Shown here: positions 8,706-27,200 of the stretch, in pieces | How positions within the stretch are numbered: position 1 is the stretch's first letter | Layout of the letters: every line of letters starts with the position of its first letter | DNA from: Cystobacter ferrugineus | Lineage (GTDB): Bacteria; Myxococcota; Myxococcia; Myxococcales; Myxococcaceae | Length of the DNA: 64,000 nucleotides | Direction: 5' to 3' | Assembly: GCF_001887355.1 (NCBI RefSeq) | Contig: NZ_MPIN01000025.1 | Span: 60,593-124,592, forward strand | The notes under the pieces: model-generated | What the model was told of the DNA's origin: nothing | The model's input: only the letters and a program-made list of their open reading frames with translations | Databases searched by the model: none | Program-made: the position numbers and the translations under genes

Positions 8706-9365
8706 TCACTCGGGCTGGATGTTGTACATCCGCCGCACGTCCTCGAGTGGCAGCTCCATGACCTTCCACGGATCCCAATCGCCGAAGAGATCCACCGTCA
8801 TGACGCTGCCCCGCTCCAGTGCCCGTTGCAGGCGCGGGATGGGGATGAGCCGGGCCAGCAGGCGCACGGGGACGACGAGCTTGTGCCTGGAGGGATCGTA
8901 GTTGCGTGCCTGGGCACTGAACATGAAGCCGAGGCTGAACGTGGTGGTCAGCATCTCTCCCCAGATGCTGATGTCGTAGCCGGAGAGCATGTGCACGAAG
9001 TCGTGCACCGTGGAGTGCACCGGCAGGGCGCGAGCATGGCCCGGCAGGGAGATGCCCCGGTTCTGGCAGTAGTTCCAGAACTCGCGTCCGAAGGTGCCCT
9101 CGGGCATGTGTTGCAGACGCTTGAAGCGCTCGCCCAGGTCCGGTTGCTCGTTGCGCTCGCGCAGCTTGTCGTAGAGGTTCCAGTACCACTCACCCCGGGG
9201 GATGCCCACCAGGGCGGTGAAGTACTCGATGTAGGCCGCGGCCAGGAAGCCTTGCAGGCCCAGGGTCAGCCACAGCTTGGAGCGCGCCTCGTCCGCGAGG
9301 GAGCGCTCGCGCGCTGCCATGTCGGTCTGGCGCTTGGGGAGGAACGCGTCGGTCACGATTCGCAT
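8706..9365 (-). CDS. Coq4-family-like protein in the tub cluster
   Basis: This predicts a soluble 219-residue protein. The key signature is HDFVHMLSGYDISIWGE near residues 120-136, which fits the HDxxH-x11-E metal-binding motif of the Coq4 family. Family knowledge: Coq4 organises ubiquinone biosynthesis and has been linked to oxidative decarboxylation. Homologues also occur in natural-product clusters. Its start (ATG 9365) overlaps the end of tubZ by 13 bases, so it is the last gene of a minus-strand operon of ArsA-like, tubZ and this gene. The job in tubulysin formation is unknown. A metal-dependent redox or scaffold role linked to pipecolate supply or peptide oxidation is only a guess. The motif match is visible; the family name was not verified by search. 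Confidence 0.65.
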   Translation of the reverse strand: MRIVTDAFLPKRQTDMAARERSLADEARSKLWLTLGLQGFLAAAYIEYFTALVGIPRGEWYWNLYDKLRERNEQPDLGERFKRLQHMPEGTFGREFWNYCQNRGISLPGHARALPVHSTVHDFVHMLSGYDISIWGEMLTTTFSLGFMFSAQARNYDPSRHKLVVPVRLLARLIPIPRLQRALERGSVMTVDLFGDWDPWKVMELPLEDVRRMYNIQPE

Positions 9366-10456
9366 GCGGTTACCTGTGTGCGGTAGTCGGTTCGAGCTGC
9401 TTCCGGGAGCACGCCCTCCGTGCGCAGGAAGCCGTAGGGGTCGCGGGGGTCATCCGCCAGGGACTCCAGCTGCAACAGCCGGCCGATGCCCAGGTTCTGC
9501 GCATGCGTCAGCAGCACCTCGATCACGACCTGGTCCTCCAGCGCGATGCCGGTGGAGTCGAACACCGTGGGGCGGCCGTGGTGCCGCCGTCCCAGCTCGG
9601 AGGCGCGCGCCAGCTCGAAGAGGCTGGGGCCGATCTCCCCGGGCTGTAATTGCTGGCACTCGCCCTCCACCAGGGCCTGGGGCAGGTAGTCCGGGCAGAC
9701 GAGGGCGCGGCGTAGCAAGTCCAGGGGCAGCTCCGTCTTGCCCGGCAGGTCCGAGCCCACGGCGTTGATGTGGACATGGGGCTGGAGGTGCGTGCCGGAG
9801 ATCACCGGTCCCGCGCCCACCTCCACGGAGGTGGCGGTGCACAGGATGTCGGCCTCGCGCTCCACGCGCTCCAGCGGGACGGCTTCCACGGGCAGGCCGA
9901 GGAAGTCCACGCGCCGGGCGAAGCCGCGCGCTGTCTCGGGATGCCGGTCGTGGACGAGCAGGCGCTCGAGGGGAAAGAGGCGGGAGAGCGCGTGGGCCTG
10001 GGTCACGGCCTGGGCGCCGCAGCCCACCAGCCCCAGCACCCGGCTGTCCGGACGGGCCAGGTGGCGGCTGGCCACGGCGGAGGCCGCTCCCGTGCGCAGG
10101 GCCGTGGGGAAGGTGCCATCGCACAGGGCGCGCAGGTGCCCCGTGGTCACGTCATACAGGCTGATGGTGGAGAGGATGGTGGGCAGGCCCCTGCCCTCCA
10201 CGTTGGCCGGGTTGTAGCCCACCAGCTTGATCACCGCCTGGCGGCCCACCTCCATCACCGGCATCCACTCGAGGACGCCGGGGAACGGGTGCTGATATTG
10301 GAAGCCCTCGCGCTTGCGCAGCTCGGTGTGCGCGGGGTCGAAGCGGGCCAGGGTGCGCTCCAGCGCGGCGATCGTCTCGTCCATCAGGGCATGCAGGCCC
10401 ACGGCGGCCACGAGCCGCCGCATCTCCTGCTCCCCCAGCACCCTCGTGCTCAGCAT
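9353..10456 (-). CDS. tubZ: lysine cyclodeaminase-like protein (ornithine cyclodeaminase/mu-crystallin family)
   Basis: This predicts a 367-residue cytoplasmic enzyme with the NAD-binding fold of the ornithine cyclodeaminase/mu-crystallin family. The glycine-rich motif LGLVGCGAQAVTQAHAL lies near residue 142. Typical substrate-region motifs are IKLVGYNPAN and LRTGAASAVAS. In tubulysin pathways TubZ converts L-lysine to L-pipecolate with loss of ammonia, which supplies the first residue. That fits the pipecolate-like adenylation code in TubB encoded nearby. The start ATG 10456 follows the ArsA-like gene by 56 bases, and its end overlaps the Coq4-like start, so the three are probably cotranscribed, divergently from tubB. 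Lysine rather than ornithine as substrate is inferred from the context. Confidence 0.8.
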   Translation of the reverse strand: MLSTRVLGEQEMRRLVAAVGLHALMDETIAALERTLARFDPAHTELRKREGFQYQHPFPGVLEWMPVMEVGRQAVIKLVGYNPANVEGRGLPTILSTISLYDVTTGHLRALCDGTFPTALRTGAASAVASRHLARPDSRVLGLVGCGAQAVTQAHALSRLFPLERLLVHDRHPETARGFARRVDFLGLPVEAVPLERVEREADILCTATSVEVGAGPVISGTHLQPHVHINAVGSDLPGKTELPLDLLRRALVCPDYLPQALVEGECQQLQPGEIGPSLFELARASELGRRHHGRPTVFDSTGIALEDQVVIEVLLTHAQNLGIGRLLQLESLADDPRDPYGFLRTEGVLPEAARTDYRTQVTACES

Positions 10457-10512
10457 GACTGTCTTCCCCTTGCTCTGGTGTGTCCCGGGTCCGGGTGGGA
10501 CGGTGCCGCCCC

Positions 10513-11697
10513 CTACCTGGGGTGGGCGAACTCGATCTTCAGGGTCCCCTTGTCGAGGATCGCGTCCACGGCCTGCAGCGGCACGACCGAGCGGGGCAGC
10601 ATGATGTGCCGCCGGAAGCTGCCCACGCGCACGATGAGGTCATCCCCCTGCCGGTCGAGGACGATCTCCTCGCGGCCGGCGCCCGGCATGTGGATGCTCA
10701 ACCCGTAGCGTCCTCCCTGCTTCTTGGTGAACTGGTAGGGCGGCGCGCTGACGTAGCGCTCGGTGGGGTCCTGGTCCTGGAAGAGCTTGTCGGCGAGTCC
10801 TCCGAGCCGCTCCTGGCCCACGACTTCCTGCTCGAACAGGGGCAGGCGGGCCACCGGCAGGGGCGCGAAGTAGTCCTTGATCTGCTCGACGTAGGCGGTC
10901 TGCGTCTGGTTCCACTGCTCCAGGTGCCGGGTCGCCGGGAGGATGCGGTTGACCACGACCTGGTCCACCGTCATGCCATACATGTTGAAGTAGAGGTAGG
11001 CGCGCTGGGTCTCGCGCATCACCATCTTCTCCGCGCTGGAGACCAGGCGCACCGTGGTGTGGTTGGCGTCGGTGAGCAGCGCCTCGATGCCCTGGACCTG
11101 CCCGAACAAACGCTCGAGCGCCGCGAAGTAGGTGTCCTCCGGCAGATCGTAGTTGGTGAGCTTGGTGGCCAGTGGCCGTGCGAGCTTCACCAGGGTGCGG
11201 TCCACGTTGAAGCGCCGCCGGATGTACCATTGCAGCGTGCTGGTGATGTTCACGAACCGCAGGGACTCGCCCGTGGGGGGACAGTCCACGACGATGAGAT
11301 CGTAGCGCCCCTCCTTCACGTACTTGTTCAGGTACATGAGCGAGATGACGTCCTCGGTGCCCGGGAGGATGGCCGCCTCCTCCGCCACCATGTCCGAGAC
11401 GCCCGTGGAGGACAGCAGGACGGACATGTAATCGTAGACTTCGCTCCACTGGCGCCGCAGCTCGTGTTGGATATCAATCTCTTGCACCTCGAGATCGGGC
11501 GCGACCTTCTGGGGCAGCCCCTCGTTGAAGTCGAAGAGCTTGCGGTCGAGATCGAAGCTGTCCGACAGGCTGTGCGCGATGTCGAAGGACATGACCAGCG
11601 TGCGATAGCCCTTCTTCGCGGCGGCCACGGCGGTGGCCGCGGAGACCGTGGTCTTGCCGACTCCGCCCTTGCCTGAAACCAGAATGACTCTTGTCAT
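10513..11697 (-). CDS. ArsA/GET3-family ATPase
   Basis: This is a 394-residue ATPase. ATG 11697 is chosen because MTRVILVSGKGGVGKTT puts the deviant Walker A (KGGVGKTT) at the very N-terminus, as in ArsA/Get3. Other family features are SFDIAHSLSDSF (switch I-like), VVDCPPTGESLRF (switch II) and QVVVNRILP. The end (SIHMPGAGREEIVLDRQGD to TLKIEFAHP) looks like the HSP20-like beta-sandwich of bacterial ArsA homologues. Family knowledge: these ATPases move or chaperone substrates such as tail-anchored proteins or anions. No arsenic genes are nearby, so an arsenite pump is unlikely. It is the first gene of the operon with tubZ. A role in self-resistance, export or chaperoning is open. Bacterial copies are often annotated as arsenical pump ATPase. 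Confidence 0.75.
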   Translation of the reverse strand: MTRVILVSGKGGVGKTTVSAATAVAAAKKGYRTLVMSFDIAHSLSDSFDLDRKLFDFNEGLPQKVAPDLEVQEIDIQHELRRQWSEVYDYMSVLLSSTGVSDMVAEEAAILPGTEDVISLMYLNKYVKEGRYDLIVVDCPPTGESLRFVNITSTLQWYIRRRFNVDRTLVKLARPLATKLTNYDLPEDTYFAALERLFGQVQGIEALLTDANHTTVRLVSSAEKMVMRETQRAYLYFNMYGMTVDQVVVNRILPATRHLEQWNQTQTAYVEQIKDYFAPLPVARLPLFEQEVVGQERLGGLADKLFQDQDPTERYVSAPPYQFTKKQGGRYGLSIHMPGAGREEIVLDRQGDDLIVRVGSFRRHIMLPRSVVPLQAVDAILDKGTLKIEFAHPR

Positions 11698-11915
11698 GGG
11701 CCCCCCGCCAGTTTGGTTCGAGGCGGGCACCCTATCAGCGGGCTTCACTGGCAGCAAGAACCATACGCACGGGGGGGCATTGACTCGATAAGGGCTCGCG
11801 ACCTAGAAAACTCGTTGTCAAAGCGGCGATTGATACGACTCGTCAGGTTGTCTTCCCCACGAGGGACTCATCCAGGCGGACTCGGGAATCAGGCGCTCGC
11901 CGAGGGGGAGCCCGG
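11698..11915 (+). promoter_or_regulatory. divergent promoter region between the ArsA-like gene and tubB
   Basis: This 218-base gap must start transcription both ways, including the 35-kb tubB-F unit. On the plus strand TTGACT at 11780-11785 is followed after 18 bases by TAGAAA at 11804-11809, a moderate sigma-70-like pair about 107 bases before the tubB start. GAGGGGGAG at 11902-11910 is the tubB ribosome site. No strong palindrome was found. Confidence 0.45.
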
Positions 11916-14900
11916 ATGACCGAATCAGTGGTGAAGCACTCCTTGGAGTCACTGCGCCTCAAGGGCATTCCCGCGGTGGATGCGTCCCTGCCCGAGGTGC
12001 GGCCTGGCGGCGGTGATGTCTGGGTTTTGTCTTCTTCTCAACAGCGGATGTGGTTCCTGGAGCAGCTCGAGCCAGGCAATGCCTCGCAGCATCTGCTCCA
12101 GGCGTGGCTCATCCAGGGGCCGCTCGATTCCGTTTCGTTACAAAACGCGGTGGACGCGCTCCTCTCGCGTCACGAGGCGCTGCGGCTGGTCATCCTCCCG
12201 GGCGCCGCGGGGCCCGTGCAGCGGGTGGGCGAGGCCCGTTCCCTGGCGGTGGGATTCAGCGATCTGTCGGCGGCGGCCCACCCGCGAGAGGCCCTGGCGG
12301 AGGTGGTGCGCGCGGACGCCCGCGAACCCTTTTCCCTGGCGCACGGTCCCCTGTTGCGGCTGCGGCTGGCGCGGCTCGCGCCCAATACTCATGCGCTGGT
12401 GCTGACCATCCACCACATCCTCTCGGATGGGGCCTGGAGCGGCGAGGTCTTCCTCCAGGAGCTGGCGCACCTGTATGGACAGCTCGTGGAGGGCGCGGCG
12501 CCCCACCTGCCCCCCCTGCCCGTGCAGTATGGCGATTATGTGAACTGGGCGGCGCGGCACGTGCTCCCGGGGCCCGACGAGGAAGACGCGTGGCGGCGGC
12601 GGCTGGCGGGGAGCTCCCCGGTGCTGGAGCTGCCCGCGGATGCGCCCCGGCCGCCCCGGCAGACGTTCCGCGCGGGCCGTGTCGACGTGACGGTGTCTCC
12701 CGCCCTGCTCCAGACGCTCGAGGCGCTGGCGGCGCGGGAAGGGGTGACGCTCTTCTCCCTGCTGCTCACGGCCTTCACCACGCTCCTGCATCGTCACTCG
12801 CGCCAGGAGGAACTGGTGGTGGGTTGGCCCGCGCCCCTGCGCTTCCGCCCCGAGCTGCAGGGGCTCATCGGCTACTTCGGCAACCCCGTTCCACTGCGCT
12901 CCCGGCTGGAGCCCCGGACCCGGGGCCTGGACGCCGTCCGGTGGATGGACCAGGAGGTCCGCGAGGCCAATGCCCTGGCCATCCTCCCCTTCGAGCGGCT
13001 GGTCACGCTGCTGGGCGTGGAGCGGGATCCGAGCCGCCATCCGCTCTACCAGGTCATGTTCGACCTGCTGCCCGCCCAGTCCACCCGCCTCGCGGGAGGC
13101 TGCTCCTTCGCGCCCCTGGACGTGTTCTCGGGCCTGGTGGCGTACGACGCCACCTTGTTGCTGGAGCCCCGGGACGGCGGGCTGGTGGGCGCGCTGGACT
13201 TCAACGCGGATCTGTTCGGTCAGGAGCGCATGGAGCGTCTGGCCGCCCAGTACCTCCACCTGTTGGAGCGTCTGGCCGCCGAGCCCCAGGCGCCGCTCTC
13301 CGGGTTGCCGCTGCTCTCGCCCGAGGCCGAGCGGACCCTGCTGGAGGAGACGACCCTCGGTCCGTCCGTGGAGGGCGCGGAGGTGGCGGCCCTCGAGCGC
13401 TTCGAGCAGCAGGTGCGGCGCACCCCCCACGCTCCGGCGCTCGCCTTCGGTCCGCGGGTGCTCTCCTATGACGAGCTGGACCGGCGGGCCAACCGGCTCG
13501 CGCGGGCCCTGCGGCGCCTGGGCGTGGGCCCCGACACGCTCGTGGCCCTGTGCGTGGAGCGCTCGCTGGAGCTGCCCATGGCATTGCTCGCCATCTGGAA
13601 GGCGGGCGGCGGATTCCTCCCCCTGGACGTGAACAATCCCCGCGAGCGGCTCGCCTTCCTGCTGGCCGACGCCGGCGTCCGCGTGGTCCTCACCCAGGAG
13701 CACCTGCTCTCCCGCCTCCCCGGCACCGACGCCGCGGTGCTGTGCGTGGACCGTGACGCGGAGCAGATCTCGCGCGAGTCCGATGAGGCGCCCGCGCGCG
13801 AGGCCGGGTTGGACCATCTGGCCTATGTCATCCACACCTCGGGCTCGACGGGTACGCCCAAGGGCATCGCCATGGTGCACCGCTGTCTGGCCAATCTGGT
13901 GGCCTGGCAGTTGGCGCACCCCCGGCTGGGCGGCGTGTCGCGCACGCTCCAGTTCGCCTCGCTCAACTTCGATATCTGCTACCAGGAGCTCTTCACCACC
14001 TGGGCCGTGGGCGGCACGGTGCTCATGGTGACGGAGGAGGTGCGCCGGGACGCGGCGCGCCTGCTGGACGTGCTGGAGCAGGAGCGCGTCTCGCGGCTGT
14101 ACCTGCCCTTCATCGCCCTGCAGCAACTGGCCCGCGTCGCGGACGAGCGCGGCGCCGCCCCCCGCTACCTGCGCCAGCTCATCACCGCCGGGGAGCAGTT
14201 GCAGTCCACGCCCGAGTTGCAGCGCCTGCTCGCACGCATGCCGGAGTGCTCGCTGCACAATCAGTACGGCCCCTCCGAGTGCCACGTGGTGACGAGCCAT
14301 GACCTGGCGCGGGAGCCCTCGGCCTGGCCCCGGCTGCCGCCGATCGGAAGGCCCGTGGCGCACCTGCGCCTGCTGCTGCTGGATGGGCGCGGACAGCCCG
14401 TGCCCCGGGGCGTGCCCGGAGAGGTCTTCCTCGGAGGCCCCGCGCTGGCTCGCGGTTATCTCGGCCGCCCGGCCCAGACCGCCGAGCGCTTCGTCCCTCA
14501 TCCCTTCGAGCCCGGGGCCCGGCTCTACCGCACGGGGGACCTGGCGCGGCTGCGCGAGGACGGGGAGTTCGAGTTCCTGCAGCGCGTGGACGCGCAGGTG
14601 AAGATCCGCGGCTACCGGATCGAGCCGGGGGAAATCGAGGTGGCGCTCAGCGAGCACCCCGCCGTCGAGCAGGCCCATGTGCGTCCCTACGTGGACTCCA
14701 CCGGCGAGCGGCGGTTGGTGGCCTATGTGGCGGCCCGGCTGGACGCCACGGCGGCGGGCACCGAGCGCGAGCACGTGGGCCGCTGGCGCTCCGTCTGGGA
14801 CGAGACCTACCGCAACTCCGAGGGCGCCGAGGGGACGTTCGACCTCGCCGGCTGGAGCGACAGCGTCCGGGGCGAGCCCCTTCCCGCCGAGGAGATGCGC

Positions 14901-16405
14901 GAGTGGGTGGAGGCCACGGTGACGCGGATCCGCGCGCTCGAGCCCAGGCGCGTGTTGGAGATCGGCTGCGGTTCCGGACTGCTGCTGCACCGGCTGGCGC
15001 CCGACTGTGAGCTGTACTGGGGCACGGATCTCTCGGACGTCACCATCCGCCGGCTGGAAGAGCAGCTCCAGGCCGGTCCTCCCTCGCTCGCGCAACGGGT
15101 CCGGCTGGAGGCGCGGCCCGCCGAGGACTTCTCCGGCCTGCCCGAGGCGGCGTTCGACACCATCGTCCTCAACTCGGTGACGCAGCTCTTTCCCAGCGTG
15201 GATTACCTGCTGCACGTCCTCCAGGGCGCCCTGCGGCTGTTGCGCCCGGGTGGGTGCCTGTTCGTGGGAGACGTGCAGAACCTGCGGCTCTTCGAGCTGT
15301 TCCACGCCTCGGTGGTCCTGGCCCAGGCCCCGGCTTCCCAGGACGCCACCCCGCTGCTCGGGCGCGTGCGCCAACGCCTGCTGCTCGATGAGCGTCTGTA
15401 CGTGGACCCCTCCTTCTTCCCGGCCCTGGTGGGGCAGGTGCCCCTGCTCGGCGCCGTGGAGGTGCGGCTCAAGCGCGGCGGTGGCGGCAACGAGATGAAC
15501 CGCTTCCGCTACGACGTGGAGCTGTGGCGCTCGCCCGTGGCCGAGGCCGCCCCGTTCGAGGGGCCCACGCTGGACTGGGAGCGGGACGGGCTGTCCCTGG
15601 AGCGCGTGCGGCGCATGCTGGAGGAGCGGCCCTCGGGAGTGCTCCTGTGCCGGGTGCCCAATGCCCGCACGGCCGATGATGCCGCCCGTCTGGCGCTCCT
15701 GCGCTCGCGGGGCGCGGCCCTCACCGTGGGCCGGCTGATGGCGCTGCCCGCGGTGGCGTCCTGTGATCCAGAGGCGCTGTGCCGCCTGGCGGAGTCCCTG
15801 GGCTACGGGTGCCACCTCGACTGGAGCCCCGAGGGCGAGGAGGGCCGCTTCGACGCACTGCTGCGTCCCGGCGTGGTCCGGCGGGCGCATCCGCCGCGGC
15901 CGCCCCGGCCCTGGCGCGATTACGCCAACCAGCCCCTGCTGGCGAGCCAGCGCCGGGAGCTGCTCGGGAGTCTGCGTGCCCAGCTTGAGCGCACGCTGCC
16001 CGAGTACATGGTGCCCTCCTCGTTCGTGCTGCTGCCCGAGCTGCCACGCAAGCCCACGGGGAAGCTGGATGTGGCGGCCCTGCCTCCCCCGGAGCCCACC
16101 CAGGTCGAGCACGCGGCGGGCCACCTCGCGCCGCGCACGCCCACCGAGCGCAAGCTCGCCGAGCTGTGGCGGCGCGTGCTCGGAGTGCAGCGCGTGGGCG
16201 CGAATGATGACTTCTTCCAGCTCGGGGGACACTCGCTGCTGGCCACCCGGCTGCTGTCGCTCATCCGGGGCGAGCTGGGCCTGGAGCTGCCCCTGCGCGT
16301 GCTCTTCGAGCAGTCCACCCTGGCCACCATGGCGGGCTGCATGGACGCGCGCGGCTGGTCCACCGGGCAACCCGCATCCCCACAGGCCATCGAGGAGGGC
16401 GAGAT

Positions 16406-16409
<4 letters not shown>
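11916..16409 (+). CDS. tubB: TubB-like NRPS: C-A-(N-methyltransferase)-PCP, N-methyl-pipecolate module
   Basis: This is a 1497-residue synthetase. Condensation domain: about residues 30-455 with HHILSDG near 165. Adenylation domain: from about 475 with TSGSTGTPKG near 641. An N-methyltransferase is inserted between the A8 and A10 motifs (SAM motif LEIGCGSG near 1014; FDLAGW and PAEEMREW before it). PCP: GGHSL near 1437. By hand alignment to GrsA the adenylation code reads DIQYIAQVVK, very close to proline-type codes (DVQYIAHVVK), as expected for the cyclic imino acid pipecolate. With the N-MT this gives N-methyl-pipecolate. The condensation domain in a first module is unexplained. ATG 11916 has GAGGGGGAG before it. 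The C-terminus ends in acidic AIEEGEI, a candidate docking peptide for TubC. Confidence 0.88.
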
Positions 16410-24272
<7,863 letters not shown>

Positions 24273-24283
<11 letters not shown>

Positions 24284-27200
24284 CGCGGACGAGTCGCCCC
24301 TGTCGGGCATCGCCGTGGTGGGAATGGCCGGCCGCTTCCCGGGCGCGCCCGACGTCGACTCCTTCTGGGCCAACCTGGTGGCGGGCACCGAGTCCATCTC
24401 CTTCTTCTCCGACGCGGAGCTGGCGGCGGCGGGCGTGCCCGAGTCCGTGCGCCGCCGCCCCGGCTACGTCCCCGCCAAGGGCGTGCTCGCGGGGGTGGAC
24501 CAGTTCGACGCGGGCTTCTTCGGCTACTCGCCGCGCGAGGCCCAGCACCTGGATCCCCAACAGCGGCTGATGCTCGAGTGCGCCTGGGAGGCCCTGGAGG
24601 ACGCGGGCCTGGACGTGGCGAAGCTGCCCGAGTGGGTCGGCGTGTACGTGGGCGCGGGGGACACCAGCTACCGCTTCCACCTGCTGCGTGGGCACGCGGA
24701 TCCGCTCGGAGGCTCCAAGGAGCCCGCGGGCTTCTTCGGCAACTACCCGGACTTCCTCGCCACCCGGCTGGCCTACAAGCTCAACCTGCGCGGCCCCGCG
24801 CTCGGCATCCACACCGCGTGCTCCACGTCGCTCGTGTGCATCAACCTGGCGGCCAGCGCGCTGCGCGGCTTCGAGTGCGACCTGGCGCTGGCCGGTGGCG
24901 TCTCGCTGCGGCTGCCGTCGAACTCGGGCTACGTGCACGAGGAGGGCGGCGTGGCGTCGAGGGATGGGCACTGCCGCCCCTTCGACGCGAGCGCGGGCGG
25001 CACCGTGGCGAGCGACGGCGTGGCCCTGGTGGTGCTCAAGCGCCTGGACGACGCGCTCCGGGATGGAGACCCCATCCACGCCGTCATCCGGGGGTGGGCC
25101 CTCAATAATGATGGGGCCGCCCGCGCGGGCTTCTCCGCTCCCAGCATCGAGGGGCAGTCGGAAGTCATCGCCCTGGCCCACGCGGCGGCGGGAGTCGATG
25201 CGCGGGACATCTCCTACGTGGAGGCGCATGGCACCGGCACCCCCCTGGGCGACCCCATCGAGGTGGCGGCGCTCACCCGGGCCTTCCGCGCGCATACCCC
25301 GGACGTGGGCTTCTGCACGCTCGGCGCGGTGAAGTCGAACATCGGCCACCTGGATGCCGCGGCGGGCGTGGCCGGCGTCATCAAGACGGTGCAGGCGCTG
25401 CGCCACCGCGTCCTCCCCCCCACCCTGCACTTCGAGCGCCCCAACCCCGCGCTCCACCTGGAGGAGAGCCCCTTCGTCGTCCACACGCGGGTGCTCCCAT
25501 GGGAAAGCCCTCGGGGACCCCGCATCGCCGGCGTGAGCTCCTTCGGCATCGGCGGCACCAACGCCCATGCGCTCCTCCAGGAGGCACCCGCCCCAGAGCC
25601 CACCGCGCCCGCGCGGCCCCACCAGGTGCTGCTGCTGTCCGCCCGGAGTCCCAGCGCCCTGGAGACCATGGCGTCCCGGCTCGCGGCCCACCTGCGCCGC
25701 CACCCCACCCTGTCGCTGGCCGACGTCGCCTATACCTCGCAGGTCGGCCGGAGCCGCTTCGCCTGGCGGCGCGCGCTCGTCTGCCGCGACCTGGACGAGG
25801 CCGCGCGGCTCCTGGACACCCCCGAGCCCCGGCCCGCCGAGCCCCTGTCGCTCGAGGGGGGGCCGCCTCCCCTGGTGATGATGTTCCCCGGCCAGGGCAC
25901 GTCCGTGGTGGGTACCGCGCGCGCCCTCCATGACTCGGAGCCCCGCTTCCGCGAGGAGGTGGAGCGCTGTGCCCGGCTGCTGCGCGACTCCCTGGGACTG
26001 GACGTGCGCGACGTGCTCTTCCCCCCGCCCGGGCGCGAGGACGAGGCGCGCGGGCTGGCCTCCCAGACGCGCGTGGCCCAGCCCGCGCTCTTCACCCTGG
26101 AGTACGCGCTGGTCCAGACGTGGCGGAGCTGGGGGCTCGAGCCCGCCGCGCTCATCGGCCACAGCCTGGGCGAGCTGGTGGCGGCATGTGTCGCGGGGGT
26201 GTTCTCCCTGGAGGACGCGCTGCGGCTCGTGGTGGCCCGCGGCCGGCTCATGCAGGAGTGCCCGCCGGGCGCCATGCTCGCCGTGCCCCTGCCCGAGTCC
26301 GAGCTGACGGCGCTGCTCGGTCCGGCCCTGTGCCTCGCCGCGGAGAACGGGCCCCGGGCCTGCGTCGTCTCGGGCCCGGACGAGGCCGTGCGCGCGCTCG
26401 CGGCCACCCTGGATGCTCGCGGGGTGGCCACCCGCCGCCTGGACACCTCCCACGCCTTCCACTCGCCCTCCATGGACGGGTGTCTGGGGCCCCTCACCAC
26501 CCTGCTGCGGCGCATGCCTCTGCACGCCCCCCGCATCCCCTGTCTGTCCGGCCTCACCGGCCAGTGGCTCACCGCCGAGGAGGCCACGGATGCGTCCTGG
26601 TGGGCCCGTCAGCTGCGCGAGCCCGTGCGTTTCTCCCGCGCCCTGGACACCCTCTGGAGCTTGAAGCGCCCCGTGCTGCTCGAGGTGGGCCCGGGCTCCA
26701 CGCTCACCTCGCTCGCGCGGCGCCACCCCGGGCGCCCCGCCGCCGTCCGCGAGGTGGAGAGTCTTCCCACCCGGCCCTCCTCCCGGCCCCCGTGTCTCGA
26801 GGACGCCGTGGGCGAGTTGTGGCGGGCGGGGCTCGAGCTGGATTGGAATGCCCTGCACGCCGGCCGCCGTCAGCGCGTGCGGCTGCCTCCCTATCCCTTC
26901 GAGCGTCAGCGCTACTGGATTGAGCCGGAGGTGCCCGCCGCGCTTCCCCCTCCCGCGCCCGTCCCCGAGGCCCCGGCGGCGGAGGCCCCAGCGCCCGAGG
27001 CCCGGCGGCCCCTGGAGGACTGGCTCTATCAGCCCGGCTGGGAGCCGGCCGCGCTCCAGGCGCCGGTGAGCGTGCCCCCCGAGGGTCCGGTGCTCGTGTT
27101 CGGCGATGCCCTGGGACTCGCGGAGCAGGTGCTGGCCCGGTGGCTGCCCCCGGGCGCCTCGACGCGCGTCACCCGCGTCGAGGCCGGCGCGGACTTCGCG

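Noticed and set aside
9353..10456. Ornithine cyclodeaminase making proline for primary metabolism
   Set aside because: The TubB code, the N-methyltransferase and the cluster context favour lysine to pipecolate, although the fold alone cannot distinguish them.
10513..11697. Arsenite efflux ATPase
   Set aside because: The fold is ArsA-like, but there is no arsB, arsR or arsC nearby, and the operon holds biosynthetic genes.
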